Of a stretch of 64,000 bases of DNA, positions 1-10,300 are shown one piece after another. The first letter of the stretch is position 1. Each line of letters opens with the position of its first letter. Position numbers and translations under genes: made by a program. The notes beneath the pieces were generated by a model. The model did not search any database, had not been told where the DNA came from, and saw only the letters and a program-made list of their open reading frames with translations. The DNA is from Alitta virens (lineage: Eukaryota; Annelida; Polychaeta; Phyllodocida; Nereididae), in NCBI GenBank assembly GCA_932294295.1, contig OW028576.1:21583227-21647226 (forward strand), given 5' to 3'.

Positions 1-267
1 GAGAGGCAGAGGACGAAGCGTGAATTATGATAGCCACGTGGGGCACTCGTGCGTAGCGGGGTCAAGGCCGTTGTAGAAGGCCAGGATGCTGAAAAGAAAA
101 CAACGCAACACCGAAGTGAAATACTCTATAATAGCCTTTTGGAAGACTTGGCACAGTTAAATTATCAAGAGTACACAGCCATGTAGGAAGTGCACTTAGC
201 AGTGACATGCCAGACTCACAGACCGCGCCGATTAAGTAGTAAGTTAGGTCCACTTTGCACAGCCAAT
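1..267. repeat. Class E monomer, representative (267 bp, 10-bp deletion)
   Basis: Five monomers (starts 1, 7395, 10885, 13030, 17417) share GCGTGAATTATG instead of GCGTGCATTATG, a 10-bp loss giving CTGAAAAGAAAACAACGC, a C-type GAAATACTCTATAATAG joined to an A-type CCTTTTGG, and ACTTGGCAC. The last three share CTTATCAGTG, while the first two keep CTTAGCAGTG, so they form a younger sublineage. Each of the four copies with sequence to its left inside the window follows a class C monomer. All lie in the left third of the window. Confidence 0.94.
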
Positions 268-533
268 GAGAGGCAGAGGACGAAGCGTGCATTATGATAG
301 CCACGTGGAGCACTCGTGCGTAGCGGGGTCAAGTCCGTTGTAGAGGACCAGGATGCTGACAAAAAAACTAACGACAACAACGCAACACCGAAGTAATAGC
401 CTTTTGTAAAGACGTGGCACAGTTAAATTATCAAGAGTACACAGCCATGTAGGAAGTGCACTTAGCAGTGACATGCCAGACTCACAGACCGCGCCGATTA
501 AGTAGTAAGTTAGGTCCACTTTGCACAGCCAAT

Positions 534-810
534 GAGAGGCAGAGGACGAAGCGTGCATTATGATAGCCACGTGGGGCACTCGTGCGTAGCGGGGTCAAGG
601 CCGTTGTAGAGGGCCAGGATGCTGACAAGAAAACAAACGACAACAACGCAACACCGAAGTGAAATACTCTATAATAGCGTCAGGGAACGACGTGGCATAG
701 TTAAATTATCAAGAGTACAAAAAATGTAGTAAGTGCACTTAGCAGTGAGATGCCAGACTCACAGACCGTGCCGATTAAGTAGTAAGTTAGGTCCACTTTG
801 CACAGCCAAT
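534..810. repeat. Class C monomer, representative (277 bp)
   Basis: Twenty-three monomers are 277 bp. The middle reads GAAATACTCTATAATAGCG followed by TCAGGGAAC, and the right half has CAAGAGTACAAAAAATG, GTAGTAAGTG and GAGATGCC instead of the A-class sequence. This is the most divergent class. Starts: 534, 3752, 4029, 6037, 7118, 7928, 10608, 12753, 14909, 17140, 19296, 21793, 24290, 29463, 30274, 31353, 35189, 40362, 43662, 58205, 58482, 61781, 62058. A TAATAGCG/TAGTAGCG difference splits them into two sublineages. Confidence 0.94.
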
Positions 811-844
811 GAGAGGCAGAGGACGAAGCGTGCATTATGATAGC

Positions 845-850
845 CACGTG
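845..850. promoter_or_regulatory. E-box-like CACGTG palindrome (one example)
   Basis: CACGTG lies about 35 bp into most monomers. An A-to-G variant (CCGCGTGG) removes it in particular HOR positions, such as 25635, 26170 and 26438. Whether any bHLH factor binds is unknown. Confidence 0.2.
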
Positions 851-998
851 GGGCACTCGTGCGTAGCGGGGTCAAGGCCGTTGTAGAGGGCTAGGATGCT
901 GACAAGAAAACAAACGACAATAACGCAACACCGAAGTGTAATAGCCTTTTGGAACGACGTGGCACAGTTAAATTATCTAAAGTACACAGCCATGTAGG

Positions 999-1008
999 AA
1001 GTGCACTT
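999..1008. other. 10-bp perfect palindrome AAGTGCACTT, once per most monomers
   Basis: AAGTGCACTT equals its own reverse complement. In class C monomers it extends to 12 bp (TAAGTGCACTTA). In most F monomers the change to GTGACC destroys it. It lies at the right edge of the 42-bp segment that is duplicated in F and G. Confidence 0.85.
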
Positions 1009-1071
1009 AGCAGTGACATGCCAGACTCACAGACCGTGCCGATTAAGTAGTAAGTTAGGTCCACTTAGCAC

Positions 1072-1080
1072 AGCCAATGA
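1072..1080 (+). promoter_or_regulatory. CCAAT-box-like motif at the monomer junction (one example)
   Basis: AGCCAATGA fits the RRCCAATSR consensus bound by NF-Y and recurs at nearly every monomer junction. A variant AGCCTATGA, linked to GAGGACTAAG in the next monomer, destroys it at about a dozen junctions (for example before 9541, 11686, 15986, 20373, 49139, 52121, 53805, 59827, 63403). Function is unproven; a 9-bp match fixed in a satellite will recur automatically. Confidence 0.2.
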
Positions 1081-1614
1081 GAGGCAGAGGACGAAGCGTG
1101 CATTATGATAGCCACGTGGGGCACTCGTGCGTAGCGGGGTCAAGGCCGTTGTAGAGGGCTAGGATGCTGACAAGAAAACAAACGACAATAACGCAACACC
1201 GAAGTGTAATAGCCTTTTGGAACGACGTGGCACAGTTAAATTATCTAAAGTACACAGCCATGTAGGAAGTGCACTTAGCAGTGACATGCCAGACTCACAG
1301 ACCGTGCCGATTAAGTAGTAAGTTAGGTCCACTTAGCACAGCCAATGAGAGGCAGAGGACGAAGCGTGCATTATGATAGCCACGTGGGGCACTCGTGCGT
1401 AGCGGGATCAAGGCCGTTTTAGAGGGCCAGGATGCTGACAAGAAAACAAACGACAACAACGCAACACCGAAGTGTAATAGCCTTTTGGAACGACGTGGCA
1501 CAGTTAAATTATCTAAAGTACACAGCCATGTAGGAAGTGCACTTAGCAGTGACATGCCAGACTCACAGACCGTGCCGATTAAGTAGTAAGTTAGGTCCAC
1601 TTAGCACAGCCAAT

Positions 1615-1880
1615 GAGAGGCAGAGGACGAAGCGTGCATTATGATAGCCACGTGGGGCACTCGTGCGTAGCGGGGTCAAGGCCGTTGTAGAGGGCCAGGA
1701 TGCTGACAAAAAAACTAACGACAACAACGCAACACCGAAGTAATAGCCTTTTGTAAAGACGTGGCACAGTTAAATTATCTAAAGTACACAGCCATGTAGG
1801 AAGTGCACTTAGCATTGACATGCCAGACTCACAGACCGTGCCGATTATGTAGTAAGTTAGGTCCACTTTGCACAGCCAAT
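1615..1880. repeat. Class B monomer, representative (266 bp)
   Basis: Sixty-six monomers are 266 bp. They differ from class A by a 2-bp loss just after ACACCGAAG and read AATAGCCTTTTGTAAAG in the middle. Most also carry a run of seven A (GACAAAAAAACTAACG) in place of the A-class GACAAGAAAACAAACG; a subset has GACGAAAAAAC. This copy also has the CGATTATGTAG form near its 3' end, which recurs at fixed HOR positions (for example 21527, 22338, 24024, 27016). Confidence 0.93.
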
Positions 1881-3216
1881 GAGAGGCAGAGGACGAAGCG
1901 TGCATTATGATAGCCACGTGGGGCACTCGTGCGTAGCGGGGTCAAGGCCGTTGTAGAGGGCTAGGATGCTGACAAGAAAACAAACGACAATAACGCAACA
2001 CCGAAGTGTAATAGCCTTTTGGAACGACGTGGCACAGTTAAATTATCTAAAGTACAGAGCCATGTAGGAAGTGCACTTAGCAGTGACATGCCAGACTCAC
2101 AGACCGTGCCGATTAAGTAGTAAGTTAGGTCCACTTAGCACAGCCAATGAGAGGCAGAGGACGAAGCGTGCATTATGATAGCCACGTGGGGCACTCGTGC
2201 GTAGCGGGGTCAAGGCCGTTGTAGAGGGCTAGGATGCTGACAAGAAAACAAACGACAATAACGCAACACCGAAGTGTAATAGCCTTTTGGAACGACGTGG
2301 CACAGTTAAATTATCTAAAGTACACAGCCATGTAGGAAGTGCACTTAGCAGTGACATGCCAGACTCACAGACCGTGCCGATTAAGTAGTAAGTTAGGTCC
2401 ACTTAGCACAGCCAATGAGAGGCAGAGGACGAAGTGTGCATTATGATAGCCACGTGGGGCACTCGTGCGTAGCGGGGTCAAGGCCGTTGTAGAGGGCCAG
2501 GATGCTGACAAGAAAACAAACGACAACAACGCAACACCGAAGTAATAGCCGATTGTAAAGACGTGGCACAGTTAAATTATCAATAGTACACAGCCATGTA
2601 GGAAGTGCACTTAGCAGTGACATGCCAGACTCACAGACCGTGCCGATTAAGTAGTAAGTTAGGTCCACTTAGCACAGCCAATGAGAGGCAGAGGACGAAG
2701 CGTGCATTATGATAGCCACGTGGGGCACTCGTGCGTAGCGGGGTCAAGGCCGTTGTAGAGGGCTAGGATGCTGACAAGCAAACAAACGACAATAACGCAA
2801 CACCGAAGTGTAATAGCCTTTTGGAACGACGTGGCACAGTTAAATTATCTAAAGTACACAGCCATGTAGGAAGTGCACTTAGCAGTGACATGCCAGACTC
2901 ACAGACCGTGCCGATTAAGTAGTAAGTTAGGTCCACTTAGCACAGCCAATGAGAGGCAGAGGACGAAGTGTGCATTATGATAGCCACGTGGGGCACTCGT
3001 GCGTAGCGGGGTCAAGGCCGTTGTAGAGGGCCAGGATGCTGACAAGAAAACAAACGACAACAACGCAACACCGAAGTAATAGCCGATTGTAAAGACGTGG
3101 CACAGTTAAATTATCAATAGTACACAGCCATGTAGGAAGTGCACTTAGCAGTGACATGCCAGACTCACAGACCGCGCCGATTAAGTAGTAAGTTAGGTCC
3201 AATTAGCGCAGCCAAT

Positions 3217-3483
3217 GAGAGGCAGAGGACGAAGCGTGCATTATGATAGCCGCGTGGGGCACTCGTGCGTAGTGGGGTCAAGGCCGTTGTAGAGGGCCAG
3301 GATGCTGACAAGAAAACAAACGACAACAACGCAACACCGAAGTGTAATAGCCTTTTGGAACGACGTGGCACAGTTAAATTATCTAAAGTACACAGCCATG
3401 TAGGAAGTGCACTTAGCATGACATGCCAGACTCACGGACCGTGCCGATTAAGTAGTAAGTTAGGTCCACTTAGCAAAGCCAAT
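3217..3483. repeat. Class D monomer, representative (267 bp, 1-bp deletion)
   Basis: Fifteen A-like monomers read CTTAGCATGACATG where others read CTTAGCAGTGACATG or CTTAGCATTGACATG, a single-base loss, and end with CTTAGCAAAGCC. Starts: 3217, 10073, 12218, 25635, 27816, 32698, 36534, 38715, 41707, 45007, 47228, 49139, 50476, 53805, 55142. From 25.6 to 48 kb they recur once per HOR unit right after B', so the deletion works as a position marker inside the HOR. Confidence 0.93.
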
Positions 3484-4841
3484 GAGAGGCAGAGGACGAA
3501 GCGTGCATTATGATAGCCACGTGGGGCACTCGTGCGTAGCGGGGTCAAGGCCGTTGTAAAGGGCTACGATGCTGACAAGAAAACAAACGACAACAACGCA
3601 ACACCGAAGTGTAATAGCCTTTTGGAACGACGTGGCACAGTTAAATTATCTACAGTACACAGCCATGTAGGAAGTGCACTTAGCAGTGACATGCCAGACT
3701 CACAGACCGTGCCGATTAAGTAGTAAGTTAGGTCCACTTAGCACAGCCAATGAGAGGCAGAGGACGAAGCGTGCATAATGATAGCCACGTGGGGCACTCG
3801 TGCGTAGCGGGGTCAAGGCCGTTGTAGAGGGCCAGGATGCTGACGAAAAAACTAACGACAACAACGCAACACCGAAGTGAAATACTCTATAATAGCGTCA
3901 GGGAACGACGTGGCACAGTTAAATTATCAAGAGTACAAAAAATGTAGTAAGTGCACTTAGCAGTGAGATGCCAGACTCACAGACCGCGCCGATTAAGTAG
4001 TAAGTTAGGTCCACTTAGCACAGCCAATGAGAGGCAGAGGACGAAGCGTGCATTATGATAGCCACGTGGGGCACTCGTGCGTAGCGAGGTCAAGGCCGTT
4101 GTAGAGGGCCAGGATGCTGACAAGAAAACAAACGACAACAACGCAACACCGAAGTGAAATACTCTATAGTAGCGTCAGGGAACGACGTGGCATAGTTAAA
4201 TTATCAAGAGTACAAAAAATGTAGTAAGTGCACTTGGCAGTGAGATGCCAGACTCACAGACCGCGCCGATTAAGTAGTAAGTTAGGTCCAATTAGCGCAG
4301 CCAATGAGAGGCAGAGGACGAAGCGTGCATTATGATAGCCACGTGGGGCACTCGTGCGTAGCGGGGTCAAGGCCGTTGTAGAGGGCCAGGATGCTGACAA
4401 GAAAACAAACGACAACAACGCAACACCGAAGTGTAATAGCCTTTTGGAACGACGTGGCACAGTTAAATTATCTAAAGTACACAGCCATGTAGGAAGTGCA
4501 CTTAGCAGTGACATGCCAGACTCACAGACCGCGCCGATTAAGTAGTAAGTTAGGTCCACTTAGCGCAGCCAATGAGAGGCAGAGGACGAAGCGTGCATTA
4601 TGATAGCCGCGTGGGGCACTCGTGCGTAGCGGGGTCAAGGACGTTGTAGAGGGCCAGGATGCTGACAAGAAAACAAATGACAACAACGCAACACCGAAGT
4701 GTAATAGCCTTTTGGAACGACGTGGCACAGTTAAATTATCTAAAGTACACAGCCATGTAGGAAGTGCACTTAGCATTGACATGCCAGACTTACAGACCGT
4801 GCCGATTAAGTAGTAAGTTAGGTCCACTTAGCGCAGCCAAT

Positions 4842-5193
4842 GAGAGGCAGAGGACGAAGCGTGCATTATGATAGCCACGTGGGGCACTCGTGCGTAGCGG
4901 GGTCAAGGCCGTTGTAGAGGGCCAGGTTGCTGACAAGAAAACAAACGACAACAACGCAACACCGAAGTGTAATAGCCTTTTGGAACGACGTGGCACAGTT
5001 AAATTATCTAAAGTACACAGCCATGTAGGAAGTGGCACAGTTAAATTATCTAAAGTACACAGCCATGTAGGAAGTGGCACAGTTAAATTATCTAAAGTAC
5101 ACAGCCATGTAGGAAGTGACCTTAGCAGTGACATGCCAGACTCACAGACCGTGCCGACTAAGTAGTAAGTTAGGTCCACTTTGCACAGCCAAT
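4842..5193. repeat. 352-bp monomer with a triplicated 42-bp segment
   Basis: The only monomer with three copies of the 42-bp segment. It otherwise matches class F (GGTTGC, GTGACCTTAG, CCGACTAAG) and is followed by a G monomer at 5194. Confidence 0.95.
4990..5115. repeat. Three tandem 42-bp subrepeats
   Basis: Copies at 4990-5031, 5032-5073 and 5074-5115 are identical. Each begins GTGGCACAGTTAAATTATC and ends GCCATGTAGGAA. The next bases, GTGACC, repeat the GTG that opens each unit, so the duplication is bounded by GTG microhomology. Confidence 0.96.
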
Positions 5194-5501
5194 GAGAGGC
5201 AGAGGACGAAGCGTGCATTATGATAGCCACGTGGGGCACTCGTGCGTAGCGGGGTCAAGGCCGTTGTAGAGGGCCAGGATGCTGACAAAAAAACTAACGA
5301 CAACAACGCAACACCGAAGTAATAGCCTTTTGTAAAGACGTGGCACAGTTAAATTATCTAAAGTACACAGCCATGTAGGAAGTGGCACAGTTAAATTATC
5401 TAAAGTACACAGCCATGTAGGAAGTGCACTTAGCAGTGACATGCCAGACTCACAGACCGTGCCGACTAAGTAGTAAGTTAGGTCCACTTTGCACAGCCAA
5501 T
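5194..5501. repeat. Class G monomer, representative (308 bp)
   Basis: A B-type monomer (A7 run, CCTTTTGTAAAG middle) carrying the same 42-bp duplication as class F. It usually follows F directly. Starts: 5194, 16832, 21219, 23716, 34615, 43088, 46120, 48031, 51279, 52697, 55945, 57363, 60939. Copies at 48031, 51279 and 55945 lack the preceding F. Most read CCGACTAAG near the end; 16832, 46120, 51279 and 55945 read CCGATTAAG. Confidence 0.94.
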
Positions 5502-7117
5502 GAGAGGCAGAGGACGAAGCGTGCATTATGATAGCCACGTGGGGCACTCGTGCGTAGCGGGGTAAAGGCCGTTGTAGAGGGCCAGGATGCTGACAAAAAA
5601 ACTAACGACAACAACGCAACACCGAAGTAATAGCCTTTTTGTAAAGACGTGGCACAGTTAAATTATCTACAGTACACAGCCATGTAGGAAGTGCACTTAG
5701 CAGTGACATGCCAGACTCACAGACCGTGCCGATTAGGCAGTAAGTTAGGTCCACCTAGCGCAGCCAATGAGAGGCAGAGGACGAAGCGTGCATTATGATA
5801 GCCACGTGGGGCACTCGTGCGTAGCGGGGTCAAGGCCGTTGTAGAGGGCTACGATGCTGACAAGAAAACAAACGACAACAACGCAACACCGAAGTGTAAT
5901 AGCCTTTTGGAACGACGTGGCACAGTTAAATTATCTACAGTACACAGCCATGTAGGAAGTGCACTTAGCAGTGACATGCCAGACTCACAGACCGTGCCGA
6001 TTAAGTAGTAAGTTAGGTCCACTTAGCACAGCCAATGAGAGGCAGAGGACGAAGCGTGCATAATGATAGCCACGTGGGGCACTCGTGCGTAGCGGGGTCA
6101 AGGCCGTTGTAGAGGGCCAGGATGCTGACGAAAAAACTAACGACAACAACGCAACACCGAAGTGAAATACTCTATAATAGCGTCAGGGAACGACGTGGCA
6201 CAGTTAAATTATCAAGAGTACAAAAAATGTAGTAAGTGCACTTAGCAGTGAGATGCCAGACTCACAGACCACGCCGATTAAGTAGTAAGTTAGGTCCACT
6301 TAGCACAGCCAATGAGAGGCAGAGGACGAAGCGTGCATTATGATAGCCACGTGGGGCACTCGTGCGTAGCGAGGTCAAGGCCGTTGTAGAGGGCCAGGAT
6401 GCTGACAAGAAAACAAACGACAACAACGCAACACCGAAGTGTAATAGCCTTTTGGAACGACGTGGCACAGTTAAATTATCTAAAGTACACAGCCATGTAG
6501 GAAGTGCACTTAGCATTGACATGCCAGACTCACAGACCGTGCCGATTAAGTAGTAAGTTAGGTCCACTTTGCACAGCCAATGAGAGGCAGAGGACGAAGC
6601 GTGCATTATGATAGCCACGTGGGGCACTCGTGCGTAGCGGGGTCAAGGCCGTTGTAGAGGGCTAGGATGCTGACAAGAAAACAAACGACAATAACGCAAC
6701 ACCGAAGTGTAATAGCCTTTTGGAACGACGTGGCACAGTTAAATTATCTAAAGTACACAGCCATGTAGGAAGTGCACTTAGCAGTGACATGCCAGACTCA
6801 CAGACCGTGCCGATTAAGTAGTAAGTTAGGTCCACTTAGCACAGCCAATGAGAGGCAGAGGACGAAGCGTGCATTATGATAGCCACGTGGGGCACTCGTG
6901 CGTAGCGGGGTCAAGGCCGTTGTAGAGGGCTAGGATGCTGACAAGAAAACAAACGACAATAACGCAACACCGAAGTGTAATAGCCTTTTGGAACGACGTG
7001 GCACAGTTAAATTATCTAAAGTACACAGCCATGTAGGAAGTGCACTTAGCAGTGACATGCCAGACTCACAGACCGTGCCGATTAAGTAGTAAGTTAGGTC
7101 CACTTAGCACAGCCAAT

Positions 7118-7394
7118 GAGAGGCAGAGGACGAAGCGTGCATTATGATAGCCACGTGGGGCACTCGTGCGTAGCGGGATCAAGGCCGTTTTAGAGGGCCA
7201 GGATGCTGACAAGAAAACAAACGACAACAACGCAACACCGAAGTGAAATACTCTATAATAGCGTCAGGGAACGACGTGGCACAGTTAAATTATCAAGAGT
7301 ACAAAAAATGTAGTAAGTGCACTTAGCAGTGAGATGCCAGACTCACAGACCGCGCCGATTAAGTAGTAAGTTAGGTCCACTTTGCACAGCCAAT
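7118..7394. repeat. Chimeric junction monomer (A left, C right)
   Basis: The left part carries GCGGGATC and GTTTTAGAGGGCC, a combination otherwise seen only at 1347-1614 (class A). The right part is class C and is followed by an E monomer, as at 10608 and 12753. The switch lies between about 7192 and 7244. This marks the junction between the 7394-bp block and its partial copy. Confidence 0.8.
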
Positions 7395-10300
7395 GAGAGG
7401 CAGAGGACGAAGCGTGAATTATGATAGCCACGTGGGGCACTCGTGCGTAGCGGGGTCAAGGCCGTTGTAGAAGGCCAGGATGCTGAAAAGAAAACAACGC
7501 AACACCGAAGTGAAATACTCTATAATAGCCTTTTGGAAGACTTGGCACAGTTAAATTATCAAGAGTACACAGCCATGTAGGAAGTGCACTTAGCAGTGAC
7601 ATGCCAGACTCACAGACCGCGCCGATTAAGTAGTAAGTTAGGTCCACTTTGCACAGCCAATGAGAGGCAGAGGACGAAGCGTGCATTATGATAGCCACGT
7701 GGAGCACTCGTGCGTAGCGGGGTCAAGTCCGTTGTAGAGGGCCAGGATGCTGACAAAAAAACTAACGACAACAACGCAACACCGAAGTAATAGCCTTTTG
7801 TAAAGACGTGGCACAGTTAAATTATCAAGAGTACACAGCCATGTAGGAAGTGCACTTAGCAGTGACATGCCAGACTCACAGACCGCGCCGATTAAGTAGT
7901 AAGTTAGGTCCACTTAGCACAGCCAATGAGAGGCAGAGGACGAAGCGTGCATTATGATAGCCACGTGGGGCACTCGTGCGTAGCGAGGTCAAGGCCGTTG
8001 TAGAGGGTCAGGATGCTGACAAGAAAACAAACGACAACAACGCAACACCGAAGTGAAATACTCTATAATAGCGTCAGGGAACGACGTGGCATAGTTAAAT
8101 TATCAAGAGTACAAAAAATGTAGTAAGTGCACTTAGCAGTGAGATGCCAGACTCACAGACCGCGCCGATTAAGTAGTAAGTTAGGTCCACTTAGCACAGC
8201 CAATGAGAGGCAGAGGACGAAGCGTGCATTATGATAGCCACGTGGGGCACTCGTGCGTAGCGGGGTCAAGGCCGTTGTAGAGGGCTAGGATGCTGACAAG
8301 AAAACAAACGACAACAACGCAACACCGAAGTGTAATAGCCTTTTGGAACGACGTGGCACAGTTAAATTATCTAAAGTACACAGCCATGTAGGAAGTGCAC
8401 TTAGCAGTGACATGCCAGACTCACAGACCGTGCCGATTAAGTAGTAAGTTAGGTCCACTTAGCACAGCCAATGAGAGGCAGAGGACGAAGCGTGCATTAT
8501 GATAGCCACGTGGGGCACTCGTGCGTAGCGGGGTCAAGGCCGTTGTAGAGGGCCAGGATGCTGACAAAAAAACTAACGACAACAACGCAACACCGAAGTA
8601 ATAGCCTTTTGTAAAGACGTGGCACAGTTAAATTATCTAAATTACACAGCCATGTAGGAAGTGCACTTAGCATTGACATGCCAGACTCACAGACCGTGCC
8701 GATTATGTAGTAAGTTAGGTCCACTTTGCACAGCCAATGAGAGGCAGAGGACGAAGCGTGCATTATGATAGCCACGTGGGGCACTCGTGCGTAGCGGGGT
8801 CAAGGCCGTTGTAGAGGGCTAGGATGCTGACAAGAAAACAAACGACAATAACGCAACACCGAAGTGTAATAGCCTTTTGGAACGACGTGGCACAGTTAAA
8901 TTATCTAAAGTACAGAGCCATGTAGGAAGTGCACTTAGCAGTGACATGCCAGACTCACAGACCGTGCCGATTAAGTAGTAAGTTAGGTCCACTTAGCACA
9001 GCCAATGAGAGGCAGAGGACGAAGCGTGCATTATGATAGCCACGTGGGGCACTCGTGCGTAGCGGGGTCAAGGCCGTTGTAGAGGGCTAGGATGCTGACA
9101 AGAAAACAAACGACAATAACGCAACACCGAAGTGTAATAGCCTTTTGGAACGACGTGGCACAGTTAAATTATCTAAAGTACACAGCCATGTAGGAAGTGC
9201 ACTTAGCAGTGACATGCCAGACTCACAGACCGTGCCGATTAAGTAGTAAGTTAGGTCCACTTAGCACAGCCAATGAGAGGCAGAGGACGAAGTGTGCATT
9301 ATGATAGCCACGTGGGGCACTCGTGCGTAGCGGGGTCAAGGCCGTTGTAGAGGGCCAGGATGCTGACGAAAAAACTAACGACAACAACGCAACACCGAAG
9401 TAATAGCCTTTTGTAAAGACGTGGCACAGTTAAATTATCTAAAGTACACAGCCATGTAGGAAGTGCACTTAGCAGTGACATGCCAGACTCACAGACCGCG
9501 CCGATTAAGTAGTAAGTTAGGTCCACTTAGCACAGCCTATGAGAGGCAGAGGACTAAGCGTGCATTATGATAGCCACGTGGGGCACTCGTGCGTAGCGGG
9601 GTCAAGGCCGTTGTAGAGGGCCAGGATGCTGGCAAGAAAACAAACGACAACAACGCAACACCGAAGTAATAGCCGATTGTAAAGACGTGGCACAGTTAAA
9701 TTATCAATAGTACACAGCCATGTAGGAAGTGCACTTAGCAGTGACATGCCAGACTCACAGACCGCGCCGATTAAGTAGTAAGTTAGGTCCAATTAGCGCA
9801 GCCAATGAGAGGCAGAGGACGAAGCGTGCATTATGATAGCCGCGTGGGGCACTCGTGCGTAGCGGGGTCAAGGCCGTTGTAGAGGGCCAGGATGCTGACA
9901 AGAAAACAAACGACAACAACGCAACACCGAAGTAATAGCCGATTGTAAAGACGTGGCACAGTTAAATTATCAATAGTACACAGCCATGTAGGAAGTGCAC
10001 TTAGCAGTGACATGCCAGACTCACAGACCGCGCCGATTAAGTAGTAAGTTAGGTCCAATTAGCGCAGCCAATGAGAGGCAGAGGACGAAGCGTGCATTAT
10101 GATAGCCGCGTGGGGCACTCGTGCGTAGCGGGGTCAAGGCCGTTGTAGAGGGCCAGGATGCTGACAAGAAAACAAACGACAACAACGCAACACCGAAGTG
10201 TAATAGCCTTTTGGAACGACGTGGCACAGTTAAATTATCTAAAGTACACAGCCATGTAGGAAGTGCACTTAGCATGACATGCCAGACTCACAGACCGTGC

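Larger units (their letters stand above)
811..1078. repeat. Class A monomer, representative (268 bp)
   Basis: This is the commonest class (95 copies). Between ACACCGAAGT and GACGTGGCAC it reads GTAATAGCCTTTTGGAAC. About 49% GC; I counted 57 C, 75 G and 14 CpG in this copy. Useful diagnostic sites along the monomer are CCACG/CCGCG, GGGCC/GGGCT, ACAACAACG/ACAATAACG, CTAAAGTAC/CTACAGTAC, AGCAGTGAC/AGCATTGAC, CTCACAG/CTTACAG/CCTCACAG, CCGTGCC/CCGCGCC and the end CTTAGCAC/CTTAGCGC/CTTTGCAC. Combinations of these mark lineages and crossover points. Confidence 0.95.
1..7394. repeat. Duplication block 1 (27 monomers, 7394 bp)
   Basis: Monomer starts and classes: 1 E, 268 B, 534 C, 811 A, 1079 A, 1347 A, 1615 B, 1881 A, 2149 A, 2417 B', 2683 A, 2951 B', 3217 D, 3484 A, 3752 C, 4029 C, 4306 A, 4574 A, 4842 F-like, 5194 G, 5502 B with an extra T (267 bp), 5769 A, 6037 C, 6314 A, 6582 A, 6850 A, 7118 C. 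The left part (1 to about 3750) is paralogous to 7395-10607. Order 4842-6313 resembles 57053-58481 and 60629-62057, suggesting an older shared order of monomers. Confidence 0.88.

Noticed and set aside
1395..1586. Recurrent plus-strand frames of 62-91 codons starting MRSG or MRGRG
   Set aside because: They overlap the minus-strand frames over the same bases and recur in nearly every A, D and F monomer. The reading frame is lost in B and C classes, so there is no sign of selection on protein.
4790..5239. Longest open frame (149 codons, minus strand) with a 14-residue repeat, and dozens of related 75-135 codon frames
   Set aside because: The frame is the satellite read backward. The 14-residue repeat is the 42-bp duplication, which happens to be a multiple of three. 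Frames break differently in each monomer class, cross monomer boundaries and lack any recognisable domain or start context.
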